Below are positions 38,246-45,684 of a stretch of 64,000 nucleotides of DNA, in pieces. The stretch is from positions 6,014,001 to 6,078,000 of the forward strand of contig NZ_JACHMP010000001.1 in NCBI RefSeq assembly GCF_014204985.1. The letters run 5' to 3'. The notes beneath the pieces were generated by a model. The model saw only the letters and a program-made list of their open reading frames with translations, was not told where the DNA came from and ran no database searches. A program made the translations under genes and the position numbers. This stretch comes from Streptosporangium becharense (lineage in GTDB: Bacteria; Actinomycetota; Actinomycetes; Streptosporangiales; Streptosporangiaceae). How positions within the stretch are numbered: position 1 is the first letter of the stretch; every line of letters begins with the position of its first letter.

Positions 38246-39292
38246 TCAGGCCGGGAGCCTGGTGTCGGCGTCCCGGGCGTCGCCGAGGCGCCAGCGGAGG
38301 CGGCCGCCCACGATCGTCGCCGTGCAACGTCCCGGGCCGTCGCGGAGCAGAGCGCTGTAGGCGGTCGACCGGTCGGCCTCCACGGCGAACACCGCGAAGT
38401 CGGCGCGACTGCCGGGGCCCAGGCAGCCCAGCCGGCCGGGTCCTTCGGCCATGCCCAGGGCCCGGGCGCCGCCCAGCGTCACGGCCTCGACCAGGAGCCG
38501 GTCGAGCTCCGGGTCGCGGGCGAGCGCGCGGGCCGCCGCCAGCGGGTCGCCGCCCGTGCGGGTTCCCACGGCGATGGCGTTCTCCCCGTCGAGCAGCCCC
38601 TCGGCGGCGAACGGCGAGGAGATCGCGATCACCGTGCCGCGGAGCCGCAGGAGCTTGCGGTCCGCCTCGTCGAGCGGGCTGGAGACGGCGATGTGACAGC
38701 CGGGGCCGAGCACTCCCGCCTCGTCCAGGAACGTGACGGGGTGGCGGCCGGGCTCCACGTGGAGCCGGAGGCCGAACGTCATGGACAGGACGGCCAGATC
38801 CTCCATGACGGCGGGGTCGGGGGAGTGCGCGGCGATGCCGACGGCCCCGGGGTGGTCCACCTCGCGGATCGCGGTGATCAGCCGGTCGCGTCCCTCGTCC
38901 TCCCAGCGTCTCTCGCTCTCGCACCGGGTCTCCAGGTAGGTCACGCCACCCAGGCCGGTCTCCCCGAACGCGGAAGCGGTCTCCAGGTCACCGGCGACGC
39001 CGCCCACCGCGGTGACGCCGTGGGTGAACGGCGCGGTGGTGCCCTCGCCGAGCCGGAGATGCGCGTCGACCAGGCCGGGCACGATCACACCCGGCCACTC
39101 GACCGCCTCGACGCGGCCGTGGGCCGCCTCGATCGCGCGGCGCGGGCCGACCGCGAGCACCCGGTCGCCCTGGACGACGACGGCGCCGTCTTCCACGGGA
39201 GGGCCGTCCACGGGCAGGACCAGTGGCGCGGTGTGGATGAAGACCGCTGCCCGGTTGCGCGTGCCGATGGTCCGACCGGCGCGCGTGGACAT
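38246..39292 (-). CDS. Amidohydrolase-like protein lacking metal ligands
   Basis: A 348-residue protein with the composite-domain layout of the amidohydrolase superfamily: N-terminal beta-sandwich strands (VEDGAVVVQGDRVLAVGP), GVIVPGLVDAHLRLG at the usual first metal site, a barrel, and the C-terminal LGGARALGMAEGPGRLGCLGPGSRADFAVF segment. The metal ligands are lost: the H-x-H motif reads H-L-R and the barrel Asp site reads VGTRTGG instead of GTD. A normal metal-dependent hydrolysis is therefore unlikely; it may bind a ligand or be decaying. ATG 39292 has an aggag site. Confidence 0.75.
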   Translation of the reverse strand: MSTRAGRTIGTRNRAAVFIHTAPLVLPVDGPPVEDGAVVVQGDRVLAVGPRRAIEAAHGRVEAVEWPGVIVPGLVDAHLRLGEGTTAPFTHGVTAVGGVAGDLETASAFGETGLGGVTYLETRCESERRWEDEGRDRLITAIREVDHPGAVGIAAHSPDPAVMEDLAVLSMTFGLRLHVEPGRHPVTFLDEAGVLGPGCHIAVSSPLDEADRKLLRLRGTVIAISSPFAAEGLLDGENAIAVGTRTGGDPLAAARALARDPELDRLLVEAVTLGGARALGMAEGPGRLGCLGPGSRADFAVFAVEADRSTAYSALLRDGPGRCTATIVGGRLRWRLGDARDADTRLPA

Positions 39293-39762
39293 GGGCACTC
39301 CTATGGGTTCGTTCCCTTTGGGGAGATTAAAGGCAGGGGCCGCTCTATCACAAACGTATCTCTGGTGAACGTCCGCCTCACTTCCCCCGGACGAGTGGCG
39401 GATATCCGTTAAACGATCTATAGCTCCGTTTAAACCTGAGCGTCCATATATCTTACTGAAAGTATCCTTTGCAGGGGTATTGCCGGTTCTCTCCCACCCC
39501 CGCCCCATCTCCCGCGGCACACCGGCACACCGGCAGCCCGGCCGTCGGTGACCGGTCGATCGGACCGGGAGCGGACGCGGTGGGCGGCCCGGCATCTGGC
39601 TGAACGAATCTTGAGAGAACGCGTCAGCCGGGCGGAGGCCGCGACGCGCCATGCTCTTCTCCGAGAGGCGTGGACGGCCGGGCCGTCGAACGCGCCTGAC
39701 CGCCGGCTCCGACGGCCTGGTCCGCGTCTTCGTCCGCGAGCCGACCCCGTCCGGTTCCGGCG
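39293..39762. other. Gap with A/T-rich promoter-like segment
   Basis: About 39330-39480 is A/T-rich and includes the palindrome gtttaaac near 39428; it probably holds the amidohydrolase promoter. Nothing coding recognised. Confidence 0.35.
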
Positions 39763-40010
39763 ATGACCACCGGAGGGCGGCCGTCGAGCGGGTCCTGTCC
39801 GGTTGCCGCCGCCGTCACCGCGTTCAAGGCCGAGGGCGACCGCTGGTGGATGGCCAGGAGCCTGCGCTATCCGGAGAGACGCGCCTGGAGGCGGGTGACC
39901 TGCGAGCCGCGGTCTCCGTGCTCCGGCAGGTGCGGGACATCTCCCGCAGCCTGGGCAACCGGGCGGGGATGGGTCGCGCGCTCGAACTGCCGCGCCACGC
40001 GCAGGAGTGA
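39763..40010 (+). pseudogene. Frameshifted remnant of a tetratricopeptide-repeat protein
   Basis: Two frames read together give a TPR-like sequence: VTAFKAEGDRWWMARSLRY in one frame up to about 39877, then GETRLEAGDLRAAVSVLRQ and DISRSLGNRAGMGRALEL in the next frame from about 39878 to the stop at 40010. This matches repeats found in NB-ARC/SARP-type regulators. A one-base deletion near 39878 would explain the switch. No upstream ATPase part remains, so it is a leftover of a larger gene. Confidence 0.55.
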
Positions 40011-40024
40011 GCCGCGCCGCCCGG

Positions 40025-40900
40025 TCAGAGGTCGGTGGCGGTCAGCAGGTGCCGGGCGGCGCCGCGGGCCTCGTCGATGCTCTGCTCGAACAGTCTCCTG
40101 ACCTGCTGGGCGTGCTCGCCCAGCCGAGCGAGATCCGGTACGGTCAGCGCGTCCTCGGCGGTCTCGACGATCAACGCCTCGTACTGCGGGGTCTGCTCCG
40201 CCAGCGCCTGCAACTGCCCGTACGCGCGGTAGACGCCGTCGGCCTTGAGCACCTGCCTGGCGTACTCCTCCATGGCTTCGACCCGCCTGGTCAGTGAGAG
40301 CTCGGCGACCTTCAGCGCCCCGGTGTACGGGGCGAAGGCGTCCGCCACCTCACTGGGCGGCCGGTCCGGCACGATCCGGCGGTACTCGGCCCTCATCTCG
40401 GACAGCCGGACCAGCTTGCGGCCGAGCTGCCATGTCTGGGCAGGGAGCGTCACCGCGTTGTCGATCGAGTCGAGCAGGTGCGCTCGGTTGACGGCGGAGC
40501 CGAGCACCGTCTCGGCCGCGTCCTGCGCGCGGCGGAGCAGCGCGCCGCACTCGGCGTCGAGATCCTCGGGCAGGATGAACCGGTCGGTGTGCTCCATGGC
40601 CGTCAGGATCCGGCGCCGTTCCCGCCGGCCCTCCGGGTCGGAGATCATCCGGTGCAGGCCGTTGACCAGGATGACCAGCACCACGGCGGAGACCAGCCCG
40701 ACCGAGCCGGTGAGCGCCGCGACGAGCATCAGGAGTGCGGCGGTGAAGAACAGCGTGCCGGGCCCGGGGCGCCGGGCCGGGGGCATCTCGCCGAGCCGGG
40801 CTGCGCGCAGGGCCTGCGGGCCGGCCCCCAGGGCCGAGGAGACCGGGTCGGGCAGCGACGGGTCGATCAGCAGATGCGGGTGACGTCTCCTCGGATCCAC
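40025..40900 (-). CDS. Membrane protein with long helical C-terminal domain, unknown function
   Basis: A 291-residue protein starting at GTG 40900 with a gaggaggcc site. Residues about 45-90 form two hydrophobic helices (TLFFTAALLMLVAALTGSVG and VSAVVLVILVNGL); the remaining 200 residues are charged and helical, with coiled-coil-like heptads around LTRRVEAMEEYARQVLKADGVYRAYGQLQALAEQ. No enzymatic motif is seen. The architecture suggests a membrane-tethered cytoplasmic scaffold. It is divergent from the tyrosine phosphatase gene. Confidence 0.7.
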   Translation of the reverse strand: MDPRRRHPHLLIDPSLPDPVSSALGAGPQALRAARLGEMPPARRPGPGTLFFTAALLMLVAALTGSVGLVSAVVLVILVNGLHRMISDPEGRRERRRILTAMEHTDRFILPEDLDAECGALLRRAQDAAETVLGSAVNRAHLLDSIDNAVTLPAQTWQLGRKLVRLSEMRAEYRRIVPDRPPSEVADAFAPYTGALKVAELSLTRRVEAMEEYARQVLKADGVYRAYGQLQALAEQTPQYEALIVETAEDALTVPDLARLGEHAQQVRRLFEQSIDEARGAARHLLTATDL

Positions 40901-41059
40901 GCGGCCTCCTCGTGACGCGGCACAGGCAGGTCCTTCCACTCTCTCCCACAAAGGGAGGTATGGCCATTCTTCGTGTCTGATGTCGGAACGTTCGTCGTTA
41001 CGGATATCGGCGCCGCCCGTTAACCGAACACTCGCAAACCGACGTATAGGCTGGTGCCG

Positions 41060-41857
41060 ATGAACGACTTCACGCGTTGGATCGATCTTGAAGGCGCCGT
41101 CAACGTGCGCGACCTCGGCGGGCTCGCCACGGTGGACGGGGGGACCACACGCTTCGGCCGGGTCTACCGGTCGGACAACCTGCAGGGGCTGACCGGCCGC
41201 GATGTCGAGCTGCTCGTCGGTGAGCGCAAGCTCCGTCACGTCGTCGACCTGCGCTCCGGCCCGGAGGTGCACCTGGAGGGCCCGGGGCCGCTCACCGCCC
41301 TGCCCGAAGTGAGCATCCACCACCTCACGCTGTTCGCCGAGGGCGGCAGGCACACCGATGTGGAAGCCGACACCATCGACGGCGACAAGGTGCTGCCCTG
41401 GACCAGGCGCGACGAGGACGACCTCGCCGAGCTCCGGGTGACCGGCTTCTACTACGGCTACCTCCGCGAACGCCCCGACTCGGTGCTGGCCGCCCTGCGC
41501 ACCATGGCCCGCGACGACGGCGCGGCCATCGTGCACTGCGCGGCGGGCAAGGACCGCACCGGCGTCGTCTGCGCACTGGCCCTGGAAGTCGCCGGGGCGA
41601 CCCGCGAAGCCATCGTCGCCGACTACGTCGCCACCGGCGACCGCCTGGAGGACATCCTGGCGCGGCTGCGCGCCAGCGACACCTACCGTGACGACCTCGA
41701 CTCCCGCCCGGCCGACGAGCACCGCCCCCGGGCCGAGTACATCCAGCACTTCTTGAGCATCCTCGACGACCGCTTCGGCGGCCCGCTGGCCTGGCTCGGC
41801 GCGCACGGCTGGACCGAGGCCGACTCGGAGGCGCTCCGCTCTCGTCTGCGCGACTGA
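41060..41857 (+). CDS. Tyrosine-specific protein phosphatase (Y_phosphatase3 type)
   Basis: A 265-residue protein with N-terminal NVRDLGGLATVDGGTTRFGRVYRSDNL, the family entry motif, and the signature HCAAGKDRTG (Cys160 nucleophile, Arg166), a C-x5-R loop. Members dephosphorylate phosphotyrosine or phosphoinositides; related actinobacterial and mycobacterial (PtpB-like) proteins are known. ATG 41060 is used; GTG 41054 is two codons upstream. Abutted at its 3' end by short tandem repeats. Confidence 0.88.
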   Translation: MNDFTRWIDLEGAVNVRDLGGLATVDGGTTRFGRVYRSDNLQGLTGRDVELLVGERKLRHVVDLRSGPEVHLEGPGPLTALPEVSIHHLTLFAEGGRHTDVEADTIDGDKVLPWTRRDEDDLAELRVTGFYYGYLRERPDSVLAALRTMARDDGAAIVHCAAGKDRTGVVCALALEVAGATREAIVADYVATGDRLEDILARLRASDTYRDDLDSRPADEHRPRAEYIQHFLSILDDRFGGPLAWLGAHGWTEADSEALRSRLRD

Positions 41858-41925
41858 CGGCGACACCGTAACGGCACAGCGGCGACACCATGAGGGCACC
41901 GTAACGGCACCGTAACGGCACCGTG
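41858..41925. repeat. Short tandem repeats (about 11 bp) abutting the phosphatase stop codon
   Basis: The unit cggcaccgtaa and its variants (cggcgacaccgtaa, cggcgacaccatgag) repeat about six times starting one base after the stop. The remaining bases to 42079 show nothing coding. Confidence 0.7.
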
Positions 41926-42079
41926 GCCGAGCGCCTCCGGCACCCACCGGAGGCGCCCCGTGTCCCGCCCGGGAACACGCGGGAAACCGCAGCGGCGCCG
42001 CACGGGGCGGGCCGGATCCCCGCCTCCGGGCGGACCTCCGGTCCTGTACCGGATCTCCTGCCCCGGGCCGGGGAACGCG

Positions 42080-43117
42080 TCAGAGGGTGACGACCCGGCG
42101 CTCGGCGGCCGACAGCCGGGCGGCCTCCAGCACGGTGAGCGCCTCGACGACCTGCTCGGGATCGACCGGCGGCGGGGCACCCCGCAGGAGACAGTCCGCG
42201 ACGTCGCGGTAGAAACGCGCGTAGTCGCCGTGCTCGGTGGGGACGGCACGCCGATCGTCACCGGCGCCGAGCGTGCCCCACCGCTCCGGCGGCTCCTCCC
42301 CGAAACCGGGCGAGCCCGGGGTCAGGCCGGCGCGGAGCTGCTCCTCCTGGATGTCCAGGCCGTGCTTGACGTACCCCGCCCGCGAGCCGAGCACCCGGAA
42401 GCGGGGCCCGAGCCGGGCCGCGACCGCGCTGACCCACAGGTGCGAGCGGGCCCCGCCCGCGTGCGAGAGCGCGATGAAGGTGTCGTCGTCGGAGGTCACA
42501 CCGGACCGGCGCACGTTGGACTCGGCGTAGACCTCCGAGACCGGGCCGAGCAGACGCACGGCCTGGTCCACCAGGTGGCTGCCGAGGTCGTAGAGCAGAC
42601 CGGCGACCTCGTCGGCGCCGCCCACCTCCCGCCAGCCGCCCTTGGGCACGGGCCGCCAGCGCTCGAAGCGTGACTCCAGCCGGGTGACCTCACCGAGCTC
42701 TCCGGCGGCGACCAGCCGCCGGATGGTCAGGAAGTCGCCGTCCCAGCGGCGGTTCTGGAAGACGGTCAGCATCAGCCCGCGCTCGCGTGCCAGGCGGGCC
42801 AGGCCGCCGGCCTCCCCGGCGGTCGCGGCCAGTGGCTTGTCCACCACCACCGGCAGGCCCGCCTCCAGGGCGGCCTCGGCCAGCGGGACGTGCGTGCGGT
42901 TGGGGGAGGCCACCACGACCAGGTCGGTGGAGCCGAACAGGTCGGAGGCGTCGCCGACCGCCCGCGCGCCGTACCTCCCGCTCACCTCGGCGGCCCGCCC
43001 GGGATCGCGGGTGACCACCGCGGACAGTCGCAGCCCGGGGGTCGCCGCGATCAGCGGGGCGTGGAAGAACGCCCCGGCCACGCCGTACCCGACGAGACCG
43101 ACGCGCAGGTCAGTCAC
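42080..43117 (-). CDS. Gfo/Idh/MocA family oxidoreductase
   Basis: A 345-residue NAD(P)-dependent dehydrogenase. The Rossmann nucleotide-binding motif GLVGYGVAGAFFHAPLI is at residues 6-22 and the EAGLPVVVDKPLA segment with the conserved Lys at about 85-97. The C-terminal substrate domain follows. Substrates in the family are mostly sugars, inositols or bile pigments; none can be named. GTG 43117 overlaps the upstream PAC2 gene by 8 bases, so the two are co-translated. Confidence 0.88.
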   Translation of the reverse strand: MTDLRVGLVGYGVAGAFFHAPLIAATPGLRLSAVVTRDPGRAAEVSGRYGARAVGDASDLFGSTDLVVVASPNRTHVPLAEAALEAGLPVVVDKPLAATAGEAGGLARLARERGLMLTVFQNRRWDGDFLTIRRLVAAGELGEVTRLESRFERWRPVPKGGWREVGGADEVAGLLYDLGSHLVDQAVRLLGPVSEVYAESNVRRSGVTSDDDTFIALSHAGGARSHLWVSAVAARLGPRFRVLGSRAGYVKHGLDIQEEQLRAGLTPGSPGFGEEPPERWGTLGAGDDRRAVPTEHGDYARFYRDVADCLLRGAPPPVDPEQVVEALTVLEAARLSAAERRVVTL

Positions 43118-44018
43118 CGCGCCGCTCGTCGCGCTCGGCGAGGAACGCCTCGAACTGGGCGGCGAGCTCCTCACCGGTGGGCATCTCCGCGGTCTCGGCG
43201 ATGAGGCTCTCGCGCGCGGCCCCGGCGGCGAACGCGTCGTACTGCTGCTCCAGGCCGGTGATGGCGGTGGACAGCTCCTGGGAGGCCGCGATCTGCTCGG
43301 CGATCTCGGCGTCGGTCTTCTCCGCGGCGTCGCGCAGGCCGTCGAGTGGGAAGACCAGGCCGGTGCCCTTGGTGACGGCCTCCAGCGCGGTCACCGCGGC
43401 GGCCGGATACTCGGCCTGGGCGAGGTAATGGGGGACGTGCACGGCGTAGCCGAGGGCGTCGTGCCCCTGCGCGCCGAGCCGGAACTCGATCAGCGAGGCC
43501 ACGCTGCCCGGCACCTGGACCCGGCCGAAGGCACTGGTCTGGCCGGCGACGAGCTCGGGACGGGTGGCGTGCCCGGTGACACCTAGCGGGCGGGTGTGCG
43601 GCACGGCCATCGGGATGCCGTGCGTGGTCACCAGCTTGCCGACACCGAGCCGGGTGACCAGCGCGCCGACGGCCGCGGTGAACAGCTCCCACTCGCGGTC
43701 GGGCTCGGGGCCGCTCAGCAGCAGGAACGGCGTGCCCGTGGTGTCGTGGGCGAGGCGCAGGTCGATCCGGGGGCTCTCCACCTCCACCCACCGGTCGGTG
43801 TCGAAGGTCATGATGGGACGCCGGGACCGGTAGTCGAGCAGGCGGTCCACGTCGAAGGTCGCGACGACCCGGTGCTCCAGCTCGTCGAGCAGGTGGGCGA
43901 TGGCGAGCCGACCGGCCGCGCCCGCGTCCACGAACCCGTCGAAGTGGTAGAGCAGCACCGGATCGGTCAGCTCGGGGACGTCTCCGTCGAGCCGGTAGAG
44001 ATCCGTCGGGTCGAACAC
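43110..44018 (-). CDS. PAC2 family protein (proteasome-assembly-chaperone-like)
   Basis: A 302-residue actinobacterial PAC2-superfamily protein, recognised from the segments FDPTDLYRLDGDVPEL, LLYHFDGFVDAGAAGRL, the central HDTTGTPFLLLSGPEPD and VGKLVTTHGIPMAVPHTRP. Residues from about 230 on are a helical, acidic tail. Eukaryotic and archaeal relatives assist proteasome assembly; the role of this widespread actinobacterial group is not established. GTG 44018 matches family N-termini (FDPTDLY); the frame opens further upstream at 44057. First gene of a two-gene unit with the oxidoreductase. Confidence 0.85.
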   Translation of the reverse strand: MFDPTDLYRLDGDVPELTDPVLLYHFDGFVDAGAAGRLAIAHLLDELEHRVVATFDVDRLLDYRSRRPIMTFDTDRWVEVESPRIDLRLAHDTTGTPFLLLSGPEPDREWELFTAAVGALVTRLGVGKLVTTHGIPMAVPHTRPLGVTGHATRPELVAGQTSAFGRVQVPGSVASLIEFRLGAQGHDALGYAVHVPHYLAQAEYPAAAVTALEAVTKGTGLVFPLDGLRDAAEKTDAEIAEQIAASQELSTAITGLEQQYDAFAAGAARESLIAETAEMPTGEELAAQFEAFLAERDERRGD

Positions 44019-44120
44019 CGTGTTCCAGCCTTTCGTCGGTCGTCTCTTCAGCTCCAACCCGTGGGGCGTCCGCTGAATTCCGCCTACCCTCGGCGATCAC
44101 AGGCACCCTATCGGGGCAGA

Positions 44121-44513
44121 ATGGCTCACATGCAGCCTGACCCTGAGCTTGAGGAGTTCGCAACCCGGCTGTTCGACCTGGCCAGGTCCGGGGAGACGGC
44201 GCGGCTGCGCGCCTACGTCGAGGCCGGGGTCCCGGCCGACCTCAGCAATGACAAGGGGGACACGCTGCTGATGCTCGCCGCCTACCACGGCCACGCCGAG
44301 ACGGTCCGGGTGCTGGCCGCGCTGGGCGCCGATCCGGGCCGGGCCAACGACCGCGGCCAGACACCGCTGGCGGGTGCGGTCTTCAAGAAGGAACCCGAGG
44401 TGATCCGGGCACTGCTCGACGCCGGCGCCGACCCCGACCTGGGCAGTCCCTCGGCGACCGAGACGGCCCGGATGTTCGGTCAGGAGGAGTACCTGAGGTG
44501 GTTCGGGCACTGA
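44121..44513 (+). CDS. Ankyrin-repeat protein
   Basis: A 130-residue protein consisting of about three ankyrin repeats (GDTLLMLAAYHGHAETVRVL, GQTPLAGAVFKKEPEVIRAL with the intervening LGADPGRANDR loops). No signal or membrane segment, so it is a cytoplasmic protein-binding module. The partner is unknown. Two ATG codons (44121 and 44130) are possible starts. It precedes the terpene synthase by 52 bases on the same strand. Confidence 0.87.
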   Translation: MAHMQPDPELEEFATRLFDLARSGETARLRAYVEAGVPADLSNDKGDTLLMLAAYHGHAETVRVLAALGADPGRANDRGQTPLAGAVFKKEPEVIRALLDAGADPDLGSPSATETARMFGQEEYLRWFGH

Positions 44514-44565
44514 AGCGGGCGGTCCGTATCCGGTTGTTTACTGATGTATAGGAAAACCATGCCTC

Positions 44566-45579
44566 ATGGGCCATTCTTGGGGGGTGGGAACTACTACTAC
44601 CCGTAGGTTCGGCCTACCCCTTCGCCTTCCCCGGTTGTCCTGTCCGTTCCCGAGCGAGGTGAACCCGCATGTGGAAAGGGTCGACGCGGAAACCCTGGAC
44701 TGGCTCGTCACCTCGGGGATCCCGCAGGACGCCGAGACGGTGGAGCGCTTCCGGACCGCGAAGTACGGCTGGTTGGGGGCCAGGACGTACCCCTATGCCG
44801 AGTACCACACGCTGCGCCTGGTGACCGACTGGTGCGTGTGGCTGTTCGCCTTCGACGACGCCTTCTGCGAGTCCGACCGGCGCGCCGCCGAGATCGCCCG
44901 CGCGCTGCCCCAGCTCATCGCCGCCCTCGACGACCTGGAGTTCGGCCAGGAGGTGGACGACGTCTTCGCCAGGTCGCTGCTGGACATCAAGGGCAGGATC
45001 ATCGCGTACGGCGACGGCGACCGGCTCGACCGGTGGCGGGCCGTCACCAAGGACTACCTCTTCGCCCAGGTGTGGGAGGCGGCCAACCGCGACGACGAGG
45101 TGGTGCCGCCGCTGGACGACTACATCTTCATGCGGCGGCGCACCGGCGCCATGCTCACGGTCTTCGCGCTCATCGACGTCGCCACCGGCCTCCCCCTCAC
45201 CCCCGCCGAGTGGCGCCATCCCGCGGTGCGGGCCGTCACCGAGAGCGCCAACGACGTCGTCGTCTGGGACAACGACCTGATCTCGTACGCCAAGGAGAGC
45301 GGCGAGGGCAACTCCCGCAACAACCTGGTGAGCGTGCTGGTCCGGCACCGGGGCTGCTCGCGGCAGGAGGCCATGGACATGATCGGTGAGATGCGCGACC
45401 GCGCCGTCGACGATATGGTCGCCTTCCGCCCCGCCCTGGAGGCGCTCGGCTCCGAGGCGGTGAACGCCTACCTGCGGGGCCTGGAGTCGTGGGTCAGCGG
45501 GAGCGTCGACTACTCACTGACCAGTTCCCGCTACACCGCGGCCTGGCAGGCGCACGAGCGCTCACCCGCCGAGCGGTGA
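44566..45579 (+). CDS. Class I terpene synthase (single domain)
   Basis: A 337-residue terpene cyclase. Metal motif 1 is DDAFCE (97-102) in WLFAFDDAFCESD, the NSE triad is NDLISYAKE (236-244) and the C-terminal Arg-Tyr pair is in SSRYTAAW. Size and motifs are those of bacterial sesqui- or diterpene synthases; the product cannot be predicted. ATG 44566 or GTG 44584 may be the start. There is no neighbouring prenyl synthase or P450, so it must draw on a shared pool, possibly farnesyl diphosphate. Confidence 0.9.
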   Translation: MGHSWGVGTTTTRRFGLPLRLPRLSCPFPSEVNPHVERVDAETLDWLVTSGIPQDAETVERFRTAKYGWLGARTYPYAEYHTLRLVTDWCVWLFAFDDAFCESDRRAAEIARALPQLIAALDDLEFGQEVDDVFARSLLDIKGRIIAYGDGDRLDRWRAVTKDYLFAQVWEAANRDDEVVPPLDDYIFMRRRTGAMLTVFALIDVATGLPLTPAEWRHPAVRAVTESANDVVVWDNDLISYAKESGEGNSRNNLVSVLVRHRGCSRQEAMDMIGEMRDRAVDDMVAFRPALEALGSEAVNAYLRGLESWVSGSVDYSLTSSRYTAAWQAHERSPAER

Positions 45580-45612
45580 CCGGAGGACGGCCGCCCCGGG
45601 GTGACCCGGCGG

Positions 45613-45684
45613 TGACCCGGGTCGGCCGCCTCGCACGGTCCACAGTGCTGACCCGGGTCGGCCGCCTCGCACGGCTCACAGCCG
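45613..45684. repeat. 36-bp direct repeat, two tandem copies, one holding a stop codon
   Basis: tgacccgggtcggccgcctc... begins at 45613 and again at 45649. The second copy includes the stop codon of the leftward STAND gene (45676-45678); the first copy has TGG on the complementary strand at the same place. Confidence 0.85.
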
